Below are positions 10,740 through 22,134 of a DNA stretch of 64,000 nt, piece by piece. The stretch lies in assembly GCA_963682175.1 (NCBI GenBank), contig OY821787.1:25956501-26020500 (forward strand), written 5' to 3'. Both the position numbers and the translations under genes were made by a program. Numbering within the stretch: the stretch's first letter is position 1; the number at the start of each line of letters is the position of its first letter. The notes under the pieces are model-generated. The model made no database searches. It was not told where the DNA came from and was given only the letters and a program-made list of their open reading frames with translations. Source of the stretch: Triglochin maritima. Taxonomy: Eukaryota; Streptophyta; Magnoliopsida; Alismatales; Juncaginaceae.

Positions 10740-12330
10740 CGAGGCCATTGCAACACCCATCCTTCAACATCGCCCACCGTCTAAACTTCAGATTCTGGAA
10801 TTGGTAGGAGTGCATCATCACAGATAGATTTATCCAAAGTCACCTTCAAATTCGATTGAATTTGTTCACCATGCTGGACTTTAGGGTGTACACCTTCCCA
10901 TATGCTACAACCCGCATATGTGGATCATTCACAAAGAGTTCACATTGGGCTCCATCCTATAAATTTCAAGACAAATTGCCGCATGTACTGCATTACAAAG
11001 CAAAAAATAAATACTTATAATTCATAATTTTACCTCAAAATGGCAAGGGTGTCCTACTCAGATACTTCTTGGGGGAACACCTGTGGAGGTTGTACACTGG
11101 AAGAATTACGGGGGGTTCGTACATCTGTGGCTATATCAGAGGCAATATTAGTGGAAACTTCAAGGTGTTTATACAAACTCTTCACCAGGTTTTCCAGGCG
11201 ATGAATCTTCTCATCGCATATCACGTGATCAACTGGGGAATGACTTTGTGAGGATGATGATGACCCAAAATACTGACGTACTCCTATTTGACTACCTACA
11301 CCACATATTCGCCCAGGATTCTCCTGCTTACCCAAGGTTGTGGACAATATATCATCTCTTCATTGTGAAACAAATTCTCCTTAGGAAGCTTTCATTGAAA
11401 GTTCATTCTATAAAAATTAATTTAATCTTTTATTAATTAATAACCACATACATACACAAAACATAAAATTAAAGTTAACTTACAATCTTGGAGGCAACTA
11501 GTTCAGACTCTTCGATAATGTATCTGTTTTCCACAGTAATACGCGTTCGCTTCCACTTTTCTTCTCTAGATATCGGAGATGGAGGTGACAAATTACTTGC
11601 CTGCTCTTCACTCATATACACTTGCGCAGCTTCTTCTCTTTGTTTGGAATTTTTTTTTGTCATCATAGCCTCCTCAAGTTTGCAGTAACCCCCTCTGGAC
11701 AATCTATGCTGAAACTTGTTACTAGATTGTCGTTTCTGGTTGTGCTCTCTTATTTCCTGACAAAAAATATAATGGATTAATTATCAAATTAAAATTATAA
11801 ATTCTACGTATTAAAATGATTGAGTATATAATACCATAAATTCTAGAGAAAGTCTAGTTCTTTTGAACTCAGCCCATGTCTTCGGCAAAATGAAACTGTA
11901 AGTAGCAGAAGGGTCACGATCCTTATATTCCCCAAAGATAAACATGTTTGTGAGCTTTGTTTTAAAATCTTTCCATCGGTTTCCAACATACGAAATCCAC
12001 TTCTTCTTCAATGTTTTAGTGGATTAAAAAATGAATTTAGCCTACAACCAAAAAACACTTGAAAATTAGAATCAATAAGTGAGGAAATTTTAAATAAAAC
12101 TAATAAACAAATACATATCGTTATATCCTCCCAAATCTGTTCTTTTAGAGAAGAATCAACTTGTGACCAATTTTCAATACAAATATCAACCTTGGTTCTA
12201 GCGACAATACCCAAATAATTAGGCCAATAAATTTTATTCTCGCCAATGGATTCTAATAGACAATCAAAGTCCAAAGGCAATGGACCTTCACGTTTTACTT
12301 TTTGTTGAAACTATAACATAAGAGTTGCTC
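10740..12330 (-). pseudogene. CACTA (Ptta/En/Spm-type) transposon accessory protein remnant
   Basis: Pieces on the minus strand match the plant transposase Ptta/En/Spm family (Transposase_24): QQKVKREGPLPLDFD, NYLGIVARTKVDI, SLKEQIWEDI, KKKWISYVGNRWKDFKTKLT, TWAEFKRTRLSLEF and the typical SRGGYCKLEEAM. An intron (GTATTTG to TTGTAG, about 12115-12043) separates the second and third blocks. A stop (KFIF-stop) precedes KTLKKKW, and the C-terminal part is scattered over 10740-11350. This protein is the non-catalytic partner in CACTA elements. No CACTA terminal repeat is visible, and Gypsy-B interrupts it at 12344. 10295-10739 is AT-rich with only weak traces of the same gene. Confidence 0.75.
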
Positions 12331-12343
12331 TCCGTGGAGGAAT

Positions 12344-13722
12344 TGTTGAACATTTTATATTAAACCGCAAGTGCACGGCGACAGTGAAGACGTGGCAAAT
12401 ACGGGTCGTCCACAGGGAGGTGAGCAGCCTCTCATTTGCACGAAATGAAGTGGCAAAAATAGGGAAGAGAGTTTGATTATCCTACTCTACGCTACACTAC
12501 ACTACGAAGTACGAAATGCGAAAGAAAGCAACAAACGATGAACTATCAAACTAAACTAAGAACTAAATAAGTGCTGGAATTTGGAAATAGAAAGCCCCTA
12601 AGGGGTGGAGTGAGTGCACACATGCAAAGAGGTAGGTGTTGAACACATTCTTTAAGCACAAAAAAGGGTAGTGTTTTAATGCATAGGAAGTGACTAAATG
12701 TTATGGCGAAACCTATCAATCCATTCACTAACCTAGTTGACTAACCTTTACATACATAAGCTGGTTATTTCATAACCTAAACAAGCATGAGAGGTATCTA
12801 ATCATTTTGGCAGAACTCATCAAGTCATAAGTTCTATCCTAAACAAGCAAGCATACATTCATGTTATATCAACACATTGTAAATAAAGCATTCATTCCAT
12901 TCTCTAATGCATGTATGAACATCTACTACACCCCCCAAAGGGGATGGAACTACTCACTATATATTAGACTAATTATTAAACTAAGCAAGGAAAGCATATT
13001 AACTAAGCTACTAAAACTAATGAAATGAAATTAAACAAAGTAAAACAAGCAACATGAAACAAACAACATAATAAAGAAACTTTTATTAAAATGACTCACA
13101 ATTCAAGTAGCATCCTCCTACTTTAGTGTGTGTTTCAAGGTCTCACTTCTAGTAGGAAGAATAGCCACTCAAAATATGAATTGATTACAATGGAAGGTGA
13201 AGAGTTCTATTTATAGCCATAGAAAAAGGCAATCCGGGATAATCCCCCGATGTGGGACTAAACAAATACCAGAAATAGAATAAACATTCTCTAATACATG
13301 TGCCCCCGAAGTTTGAGCGGATCCAGAGAGATCCAGACTGCCAATTAGCGGTCCATAAGCTTTGGATCTGGCTAGAATTTGTTGTGGGCTTTTCTGGATT
13401 TCTTTGTCGGTCTTTGATGTATATACTTTGTTTATTGGAGTTCCGACCCGAATAGAATTGCCAAAATACTCCCCAAGATAGTGTGGAATTTTCTGTTTTG
13501 CTCTTTGGTCATTCGGTGTTACGTTCAGGTCCTTCTCCCTTGCATCTTAGTCCCCAAGTCTCACAATTCAGTCGTTTTTCCCTGCTTTTGGGTCCTTTTA
13601 TGTTTCATCTCTTCAAACCTTTTTATTTCTGAAATTCAAACATAAAACTCGTCACATAGCATTGTTTAGGTGAAAGATAAAGGATATAAAATACAAATAT
13701 AAGCATGAAATGATGTAGATCA
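12344..13722 (-). repeat. 3' LTR of Gypsy-B
   Basis: This 1379-bp LTR starts (plus view) TGTTGAACATTTTA, the same end seen beside the primer site at 23225, and ends GATGTAGATCA next to the polypurine tract. It carries the U5 box at 12363-12407, a TATA box (complement of 13206-13216) and a mutated form of the GCCAATTGGC palindrome at 13336. Confidence 0.85.
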
Positions 13723-13742
13723 AATACCCCCCACACCTAACT
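13723..13742 (-). other. Gypsy-B polypurine tract
   Basis: The minus strand reads GTTAGGTGTGGGGGGTATT directly before the 3' LTR, the usual priming site for plus-strand DNA. Confidence 0.75.
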
Positions 13743-15280
13743 TTTGCTAGTCCCGAGCAAAACAAAGAAAGGAAAAGGAATACAAAAAACAAGAAATTCT
13801 AACTCACTTTCGTAGGAATCACGGTTGCACTTAGCACGTGCAACAAGCTGTTAAACCTCCTTGTCGCCAAGGAGGAGGAGTGTTGTCTCCTGAGGGTTTT
13901 CAGCGGATACACCCACAAAATCCGAACAAAGATGCATTAATCAATCTAGCTACATGACTCGTTGGACTTATTTTGGCGATCATGGGACGTGGTAATACTA
14001 CGGGTCGACTCTAAATATGTCATCGGTCCACACACCGAGCCTAATGAATTATTCGTGAAAGTTAGTTAATGACTTAAGTGAAAGACATGGGCAACCTTGA
14101 CATCTGAATGTGATACAATGTGTAAAGTCCATTAAGGTTCTTATTTGACTCTTTTTTCTTTTCTTTTTTTTCTTTTTTTTTCTTTGGAGCATTTTATTGG
14201 TTGGTGTTTGATTCTCCCAGGGTTAGGTTTTGTGCATCATTGCCTATGAGAACTTACACTATCACGAACACCTTCCCCCAAATCTCCACATAGGGCGATC
14301 CCTACCACCCGTGTAACAGGAGTTCGGTCGGTGCATCCTAAGGTAGATGACTCGAGAGCACCAGGCACAAAGTCCCCTCAGACCTACTTTCCCGAGTGAT
14401 AGGAGTCGTGTGAGAAGAGAGAATACCACTTATTCACTTATCTATATGGGAACCAAAACCCCTACACTTACAGTTTCACAAAAAGAGTTTAAAGGCCCTT
14501 GACTACGACAAACTTCCTTATACTAACACACACGAATTATTGACTCACTAGGTTCAGGGTAGACTTCTTTAAATGTTTCAGTACTGAAACCGTATGATTA
14601 CACGCTCCCCGAGGGAAAACCGGGGTGCATCCTAATGACTCGATAAGACCTAAAGCCAGTAAACTAGATATCCTAATGCATCAAGGTCAGACAATTTTGG
14701 GAGCTTTCTTTTTACTTTGCCTCCTAACGGTTTTGCACATGCTAAACACACGCAAAACCAAAAAACATTTTCTTTCGCAATCACATGAAGAGTTTGAAAG
14801 AAATGTGAAAAATTTAAAGCACTAGGCAAGCAAAAGATGACAAGTCTCCCAAGGATCATGGTAAGCAGATATATCGATATTAAATGCAGCACACTAATAT
14901 GACTCTATCAATGCACACAAAAGAAAACAAAATCAAAGGAAAAGACTCAACTATGTACACACGTAAAACACCCCCCACACCTACTTCATGCATTGTCCTC
15001 AATGAATGTGAGCAAGATAATACATGGATTTATGCATGAAAAATGAAAGATCTCACCAACATAAAGCGCAAAAGGAAGTTCGTGGTTATGTTGATGGACA
15101 GAAATCCGAATTCCCTCAAAACCTGTGAGATACTGAAGAAGGGAGACAAATACGTGAAGAAATGGGGTCCAAATGCACAAGGGTTGGGGCCCACAACAAT
15201 CAATGCTCGCTCATGGAGTCTTTTATTACATTTTTTTACAAGGTATATACATCAACAAAGATATTCTCATAACCATTTGG
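13743..15280 (-). other. Gypsy-B non-coding 3' region with an internal second purine tract
   Basis: No credible frame is present. Blocks are shared with Gypsy-C and -D: TAACTCACTTTCGTAGGAAT, the CTCCTTGTCGCCAAGGAGG hairpin, TTCTCCCAGGG, and a long T/C tract (14153-14187). A second purine-rich tract (minus strand TAGGTGTGGGGGGTG, 14969-14982) follows the conserved CATTGAGGACAATGCATGA. Confidence 0.7.
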
Positions 15281-16741
15281 TCAAGGAACATCAAATGAGA
15301 ACATCAAGTTATGAGGACCAGAGACTTGCCGAGATGGGCAAACTTCACTGGTACTCTGAGGTGTCATGAGGGGTGAAAGGTCAAAGCTGAAAGGCTCGAA
15401 CCCCTCATGATATTGGTTGGGTGTAGGCAACATGAATGAGTGAAGATGTGTTGCCTCAGCAGGGTTTAGTTGCTCATCGAACAAAACCCTCCAACCAATA
15501 GGTGGGTTGATCAGAATGAGTTCCTCAAGCTCATTCGATGGATGCAGCAAACCTGCATCACTAAGAATGGGGCTTCTCCCCAAGTCATCCAACAAGGACC
15601 TCCCACCATCATTTATATCATTAAAGATAAGCTCGATCGTAGGTGGGTCATTGTTGGAGTCAAGATGAAGCTCAAATGGGTCAATGGCCAAGGGACATGA
15701 GATAGAGACACCTTCTGGTATAGGCATATGATGAGGTGTCTTACTCTCACTGGTAATCTCAACTGAATCATGCAACGAACACTCCTTTTGGACATACATG
15801 TTTGATGTCAGCTTACTCTGTTGCATTGAAAAGACAGGCAATGAGTTTTCGCTGGGCCCACAAACATTCTCAATGGGTTGCATTGGTGTTAGGGGTGTTC
15901 GTGGATTTCGTGGTGCTTTCTCTAATTGGCGGATGAGATTGAGATTTAAAGGTTGGTCTATGGGCTCCTGTTGCCTACCAGAGTTGAACACATGAAACTC
16001 AGCACTCATGTTACCGAATGAGAGCTTCATGAGACCATTTCTACAATTAATTAAGGCATTGGAGGTTGCCAGAAATAGTCTACCCAAAATCAAAGGTATT
16101 AAATAGTGGGTGTTCACAACAGGATTGGTATCGAGGACAACAAAATCGACTGAAAATATAAAATCTCTAACTTTGATAAGCACGTCCTTGATAATCCCCT
16201 TTGGAATCCGAATGGGTCTATCCGCCAATTGGTGGGTGATCTTAGTTGGTTTCAATTCTCCAAAGTTGAACTGTTGATAAACTAAAAATGGGAGGAGGTT
16301 GACCACCGATCCTAAATCAAGTAATACATTACTCATGCTAGTGTCTCCTATCTTACACTGAATAGTTGGACACCCCAGGTCCTTGTATTTTGTGTAGGCG
16401 GGATTGGACAAAAGTGAGCTTACAATTGCAGCCAAGAATGCTTTCTTAGGAACATTGGTCTTCCTCTTGGTTGTGCAGAGATCCTTCAACACTTTGGCAT
16501 ATTGAGGTATTTGTTGGATAACATCCAACAAGGGGATGCTAACCTTCACTTGCTTAAACACCTCTAATATCTTATCCATTGTGTCACTCTGCTTTTTGGT
16601 TAATCTACTTGGATAGGGAGCTTTTGGCATGTAGGTTTTCTGTGGTGCCTGAGAAGGAGGCGTTGGTGTATTACCCTCACCCTCAACCTCTTCTTCACCA
16701 CCATTCCCACTGAGGGGCTGCATAGATGGTGGTGGTGGCAA
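15281..16741 (-). CDS. Gypsy-B aspartic protease domain with long C-terminal extension
   Basis: A 486-residue open frame. A proline-rich start (MPPPPSMQPL) is followed by KILEVFKQVKVSIPLLDVI, typical of the gag-protease linker in Athila-like elements. The retropepsin core has LLDLGSVVNLLP, VDFVVLDT and LILGRLFLATSNALI. The catalytic triplet is DLG, where most retropepsins have DTG or DSG; this variant is usual in the Athila group. After the core comes a low-similarity region of about 220 residues with no domain I recognise, and then a stop, where a normal element would run into RT. The natural start is upstream in gag; a G-to-stop change just before 16741 cuts it off. Confidence 0.8.
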   Translation of the reverse strand: MPPPPSMQPLSGNGGEEEVEGEGNTPTPPSQAPQKTYMPKAPYPSRLTKKQSDTMDKILEVFKQVKVSIPLLDVIQQIPQYAKVLKDLCTTKRKTNVPKKAFLAAIVSSLLSNPAYTKYKDLGCPTIQCKIGDTSMSNVLLDLGSVVNLLPFLVYQQFNFGELKPTKITHQLADRPIRIPKGIIKDVLIKVRDFIFSVDFVVLDTNPVVNTHYLIPLILGRLFLATSNALINCRNGLMKLSFGNMSAEFHVFNSGRQQEPIDQPLNLNLIRQLEKAPRNPRTPLTPMQPIENVCGPSENSLPVFSMQQSKLTSNMYVQKECSLHDSVEITSESKTPHHMPIPEGVSISCPLAIDPFELHLDSNNDPPTIELIFNDINDGGRSLLDDLGRSPILSDAGLLHPSNELEELILINPPIGWRVLFDEQLNPAEATHLHSFMLPTPNQYHEGFEPFSFDLSPLMTPQSTSEVCPSRQVSGPHNLMFSFDVP

Positions 16742-16890
16742 GGAAATGTGGTTGTCAACCTGCTTTCAATTCCTTAAGGTTACAATGGAATTGACATGGT
16801 GAACAGGTTCCTCCACATGGTTCACTTCCCTCCCCCGAGGTACCACATTCTCATTTTGTATGTGTTGTTGCTGGTACATGCGGGGGTTAG
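16742..16890 (-). pseudogene. Gypsy-B gag-protease linker, part 2
   Basis: The minus strand reads MYQQQHIQNENVVPRG, HVEEPVHHVNSIVTLRN, stop, KQVDNHISL. Gypsy-D has TLRNGKQVDN here, so the stop replaces a glycine codon. The fragment joins part 1 (20707-21039) across the TRIM; Gypsy-D at 58975 shows the unoccupied site, GGGGTTAGCCTCAG. Confidence 0.8.
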
Positions 16891-17467
16891 TGTAACGTCC
16901 CATCCCCGAACCCGCATCGAGCCCGGGTCCCGGTCTGTCACCCATGTGCCCACTGGCCCACAACACCCACCTATTGCTACAAAACTTAAGTTGGTAAGTG
17001 TTATGATAGTGAGCTCATGTCTTTATCTCCCACCCCAACATTCTCATGTTAAGCAATGTGGGACTAAACTTGGGGGTTTTACAACCTACCCCACTTGTGT
17101 TGGCTTTTTGGCCTTAATCCATATTTTGATGATGTAATTCAACCTAATCTTAATTAGGAAATGTAGATTAGCACATGTAGTATAATGGTATATATGTTGT
17201 ATTTTGCTAACATATACAGGTGATCAAGACTCAAGAAAGAAGAAAAATCAAGTCAAAACATGTAATCAAGCTGGATTGAAGACATGTATTTTACTTTTCT
17301 TTGAGTCATAGGAACATATGTGAATTGAGCATAACTTAAGCTAATATCCATGCATTCACACACTAGGTTCCTTAGAGAAGTCACACACAAAATTTCAGAT
17401 CAATCGGACTTCGATAGGTCATCCAAAACATAGTCGGAAAATCACTAAAACTAAACCTTAAATCCTG

Positions 17468-17800
17468 TCCGAAAACGTTCGACCGATTGGAACTTTTGTT
17501 CGACCGGTTTCAGTAGATTTAGAGTTTTTACATGACCATTTTTGTTCAACCGATTTGCCTCATAGTTCAACCGATTTCAGTAGTGTTTTGCCCAGACTAA
17601 AACGGTCGACCGGTTTTGCCATTTTGTTCGACCGTTCCGGGTTTTCATGTGACCGTTTTATTTTGTCGTATTCATACAACAGTCATATACGCATAACACT
17701 ATTCCCAACCGTTCGACCGAACCATCCATTTGTTCAACCGATCCATTAGTTTTTGTAAGGTTCTGTTCGACCGGTTCAACTTTAGGTCGACCGGTTGGAG
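17468..17800. repeat. Cluster of GGTCGACC / TTCGACCG motifs in the solo LTR
   Basis: About ten motifs (GTTCGACCG, GGTCGACCGG, GTTCAACCG) lie in 330 bp; several TTCAACCG copies look like C-to-T decay of TTCGACCG. Confidence 0.7.
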
Positions 17801-18487
17801 ACAGTTTTTGCTGAATTTGAATTCTATTTTGTGTATCTCTTACACAAATCAATCAAATCTTTCCCCAACGGCTAGGAATCTCTTAGAGCTTTTAAATAGG
17901 GAAATGTTTTATGAACGCAGGGCGTCACGGACGCGCTCTACGTGGATATCCATGTCAGCCCTTACGTGGCCAAAGCATGAATGTTTTTTTGTTTTTTCTT
18001 CCTGATGTCCACTCAAATCACATTAAATGCGTTTCAACTCAGCACGTTCTCTCTCTCCACCCAAATACAAATATGATGACACTCTTTCTTTCTTCTTCAT
18101 TCTTTCTCTCCAGAATAAATCACCATTTCTAGCAAGATATTATGTCGAATAAGCGTCTGATGCCGACTCCCAGGATTCTTCACAACGTAAGCAGCGTGAA
18201 TGGGACGGTGCGAAGACTTCCCGATGTTCTTGTCAGCGTTAGCATCGTGAATGTTCTTCCCTATTTTTTTCCTAAACGTAATTCTTGTGGGGTAAAATAT
18301 ACAATGGGAGGTTTGTTGAGTTTGTGCGGGGGTGGCAGGGGGCGGCAGCCCCTGTGGGGGACGTGAGTCCCCCTCGCAAAGCGAGCGGACAGAGGGAGCG
18401 CGCTTTGCGGACGTTTTTTTGTTTTGACATCATATTATTGCATTCCATATATTGATTCGTTTATTCCGACAATAATGAAGCCATATA

Positions 18488-19436
18488 TTATTCCGGACTG
18501 CAAATACACTTATTCCGGACTGCAAATACACTTATTCCGATTCCGGACAGCAAATACACTTATTCCGGACAGCAAATCCACTTATTCCGGACAAACTTTA
18601 TGTTCTGTTTCTGGACACACTTTATTCTTAAACCGGACAACAAATACACTTATTCCGGACAACAAATACACTTATTCCGGACAGCAAATACACTTATTCC
18701 GGACAAACTTTCTGTTCCGTTTCTGGACACACTTTCTTCTTATTCTGGACAACTACACTTATTCCGGACTGCAAATACACTTATTCCGGACATCAAATAC
18801 ACTTATTCCGGACAACAAATCAACTTATTCCGGACAAACTTTATGTTCCGTTTCTGGACACACTTTATTCTTAAACCGGACAACAAATACACTTAGTCCG
18901 GACAACAAATACACTTATTCCGGACAGCAAATACACTTATTCCGGACAAACTTTCTGTTCCGTTTCTGGACACACTTTCTTCTTATTTTGGACAACTACA
19001 CTTATTCCGGACTGCAAATACACTTATTCCGGACAACAAATACACTTATTCCGGACAACAAATCAACTTATTCCGGACAAACTTTATGTTCCGTTTCTGG
19101 ACACACTTTATTCTTAAACCGGACAACAAATACACTTATTCCGGACAACAAATACACTTATTCCGGACAAACTTTCTGTTCCATTTCTGGGCACACTTTC
19201 TTCTTATTTTGGACAACTACACTTATTCCGGACTGCAAATACACTTATTCCGGACATCAAATACATTTATTCCGGACAACAAATCAACTTATTCCGGACA
19301 ACAAATCAACTTATTCCGGACAAACTTTATGTTCCGTTTCTGGACACACTTTATTCTTAAACCGGACAACAAATACACTTAGTCCGGACAACAAATACAC
19401 TTATTCCGGACAGCAATATACACTTATTCCGGACAT
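18488..19436. repeat. Minisatellite with a 243-bp higher-order repeat
   Basis: The basic unit is about 22 bp (TTATTCCGGACAACAAATACAC and variants). A marker, TTTATGTTCYGTTTCTGGACAC, recurs at 18597, 18840, 19083 and 19326, spacing exactly 243 bp each time, so basic units are organised in a higher-order repeat of about 3.4 copies. The repeat stays open in frame for 341 codons only because its unit lacks stops; I do not regard it as a gene. Confidence 0.9.
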
Positions 19437-20706
19437 ACACATAACGTAAACATGACAAACACATAATGTAAACTGCACACACACATAAAGTAAGCTAGAC
19501 AAATTAAGTTGATCCAACGTAAAACTTAAAAACAAATATTTTATTATGATAAGTGTGGGCTCTGCACGAATAATGAGACTGCACGATGTCCTAGGGTCTG
19601 CACACTGTCTTATCTGTGTATTGGGAAATGAATCGTTCAACTTAAAGAACCGGCGTTTTTTAAAAAGACCAAAACGCGCGAAGAGAAATTTCGCTGACTG
19701 GACGCTGACTCAAAGAAAAATATCTGAGCTGTACAGATCCACGTAAGGCGCGTCCGTGACGCGCGCGTCCGTCTATCACGGCTCTTTTAAATAGAGGATC
19801 AAACTCAGTTTTACACACATCTCTTACACTTCCAATTGTCCAATTCATTAGAGAGAAGCTCTCAATCCTCAAAGCTCCCAATCTCACTCCATAAGCCTAA
19901 ATCCACACTTAGTGATCATATCCAAATCCTACTCAAGTGTGCTCAATTAGAGAGTGTTGTCCCACTCATTGTTGTCAAAGAAGCAAGGGTCTTGGTGAAA
20001 GCCCAAGACAAAGAGTATAGACTTCGGTGAGAGCCCAAAGTGATCCTCTCGGATTGTGAGAGGAGGAGCCAAGCTCGGCGACGGTTGTTCGCGAGCTTGA
20101 AGACTTGTAAAAGGCGTTGCTCTCGGCCAGGAACGGGGAGGCATAGTGAAGACGCAAGAGGGGCTCGAACGGAGATTCGAGAGGTGCTTGTAAGAGAGGA
20201 CGTAGGCGCGGCCGAACCTCTATAAAACCGACGTGTCTACTTGTGGTTTGCATTACTTTCCTACTCGTGTTTGATTTGTTTTTTATTTCCGCTGCACATC
20301 TTTGATCTATCGATCGAGTAGTTAATTAGGGCTTAATCGTGATTAGTTTATGGACCCATAGACCCACACGATCCAACAACTTGAACACCTGACGTCCTCG
20401 TCAGGGTCAAGCCACTCAGTCACCAGGCGTTGTAGGATTCTAGAGGTGGCTCCCACCCTTTAGGTGTAGCACTTAGTTCCCACAATTCCGGCTGGTTCAG
20501 GCTCTGATACATCTGTAACAACCCGTCCCCGAGCCCTCATCGAGCCCGGATCCCGGTCCGTCACCCATGTGCCCACTGGCCCATAACACCCACCTATTAC
20601 CACAAAACTTAAGTTGGTAAGTGTTATGATAATGGACTCATGTCTTTATATCCCACCCCAACATTCTCATGTTAAGAAATGTGGGACTAAACTTGGGGGT
20701 TTTACA

Positions 20707-21039
20707 GTTAACCTTAGGCTGGCTAGGCAGAGACCCTCTCTCTCTTTCATGTACAGACTGAGCCAATTGGTCCATCTGAAGCTCTAGAGATTTGATGGTC
20801 TGCTGATTTGAAGTGAGAACTTGACTTGTGGTTGACATAAAAAAATTCATTGAGTTTTCCAGTCCACGAGTCAAGTTCTCAAGTGAATTGAATCGGGTTT
20901 CCATATTATTGGAATTTGGGAAACCCGATTGATTGGTGATTTGAGTTTGGGGTGGCTGATAAGATTGTGCATGCATGGGAGGTTGGTATGATTGGTTAGG
21001 TGGTCGAGAGGAGTTTGAAGGACCACCCGGGGCATTATT
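20707..21039 (-). pseudogene. Gypsy-B gag-protease linker, part 1
   Basis: Glutamine- and proline-rich (SYQPPMHAQSYQPPQTQ), then a coiled-coil-like segment (MDQLAQSVHERERG) ending LPSQPKVN, as in Gypsy-C. An in-frame stop separates it from gag (SWN-stop-NNA; Gypsy-D has SWIQNNA). Confidence 0.8.
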
Positions 21040-22134
21040 TTAGTTCCATGAAAAATTGGGGTGGTTCCTCCATCCAGGATTATAAAATGATGAGTGTGGG
21101 TCATTCCTAGCTCTGTCATAGATGGCGTTGACATGTTCCATCTCAGGAGGAATGGACGCACACTCTCTTTCTACATGACCTATCCTACCACATGAATGAC
21201 AGGGAACTGGACCAGATGTGGACATGTGAGGTGCACCTTGTTTGTTTTGGAGCTCAATCAAATCCATACGGCGCATTAAGGCCGCCATGCGAGCCTTGGT
21301 GGCCGTAGTGGTATCGACGGCAAATACAGCACCCGATCTAGTCGAGTTTGCATTTGCGATCCTCGCTCCTATGCTGGATGATGCAGGTGGTTCCCTTACG
21401 CTCTCCCATTGCATGGTTTTCTCAGCGAGGTCTTCTAGGAAAGCCCATGCCTCTCTTTCATCCTTTCCCAAGAACTCTCCTTGACACATGGACTCAATGA
21501 GTGTTTGGGACGGGATGTGAAGACCCTCGTAAGCAATCTGACAAAGACGCCACAACTCAATGCCATGGTGAGGGCACGAGAATAGTAGCTCTTTGAACCT
21601 CTCTAGATATGCATGAAATGTTTCGGTCTCAAGCTGATAGAACGAATTGATTTCGCTCCTCAACTTTTGAGTCCGATGATTTGGAAAGTATTTCTTGAGG
21701 AATGCAGATTGAAACTCATCCCAAGTCCTAAAGACATTCGCATGGTTGTTGTACAACCACTTCTTGGCATCATCCTTCAGCGCAAAGGGGACAAGCCTAA
21801 GATGGATGAAGTCTGTGCTAATAAGTTGTTGCGGCTTGAACATATCACAGACCTCCTCAAATTCCCTGAGAAAGATATAGGAGTCACCTTTCCCAGTGAA
21901 GTGAGGGAGCATGGAAATAAACTGAGGCTTAACCTCAAAAGGGTTCCCATTTGCCTCTGGCAATACGATGCATGAGGGTAGAGCTCTACGACTTGGGTAG
22001 CATCGATCACGGAGAGGTATGGGAGCCACAACAGGAATCACAGGTGGAACAGGTGGGTCCAACAACTGCTCCTCCTCACGGATTTAAGCAGCCATTGAAC
22101 CCGGACTGAGTGCGACACGAGAGGAGGAAGGCAT
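21040..22134 (-). pseudogene. Gypsy-B gag (Retrotrans_gag plus zinc knuckle)
   Basis: The capsid-type Retrotrans_gag domain is clear: FEVKPQFISMLPHFTGKGD, FALKDDAKKWLY, AFLKKYFPNHRTQKLRSEI and CPHHGIELWRLCQIAYEGL. Near the C-terminus is a zinc knuckle, CHSCGRIGHVEREC. The start is taken as MPSSSRVALSPGS at 22134 because Gypsy-D starts the same way. A TAA after SMAA (near 22083) interrupts it where Gypsy-D reads histidine, so the long frame begins at a later Met. Gag would package element RNA in cytoplasmic particles. Confidence 0.88.

Larger units (their letters stand above)
17098..20378. mobile_element. 3.3-kb solo LTR inside the TRIM
   Basis: The unit begins TGTTGG and ends CCAACA (6-bp inverted ends) and is flanked on both sides by ACTTG (17093-17097 and 20379-20383), a perfect 5-bp target duplication. 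It contains no retroviral gene. It holds a GGTCGACC cluster (17468-17800), a minisatellite (18488-19436), and a GC-rich segment near 18330-18410 with an inverted GCAAAGCG/CGCTTTGC pair. No second copy or internal region adjoins, so it is a solo LTR. It is long for a plant LTR and its family is unknown. Confidence 0.85.
16891..20706 (-). mobile_element. TRIM element with 193-bp LTRs
   Basis: Two direct 193-bp repeats (16891-17083 and 20514-20706), each TGTAAC...TTTTACA, flank an internal part of only about 145 bp once the solo LTR inside is removed. The flanks are GTTAG (16886-16890) and GTTAA (20707-20711), a 5-bp target duplication with one change; the empty site in Gypsy-D reads GTTAG. On the minus strand TGTATCAGAGCC (complement of 20500-20511) resembles the tRNA-iMet primer site TGGTATCAGAGCC, and AAGTGGGGTAGGT (17084-17096) is the polypurine tract. 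There is no coding sequence. Small size, short LTRs and intact PBS/PPT define a TRIM. Confidence 0.88.

Noticed and set aside
14625..15369. Short frames in the Gypsy-B 3' region
   Set aside because: Not conserved in frame in the homologous region of Gypsy-D.
16891..17083. TRIM LTR as a Cassandra element with 5S rRNA sequence
   Set aside because: Only the short word ATGGGTGAC resembles 5S rRNA; the internal promoter boxes are not present.
18488..19436. Possible CRISPR-like array
   Set aside because: The units are contiguous with no unique spacers, and the context is a plant LTR.
18424..19449. 341-codon open frame on the plus strand
   Set aside because: It follows the minisatellite: the protein is a repeat of TLIPDNKYTYSGQ-type words, overlapping frames repeat the same pattern, and no start context or domain supports a gene.
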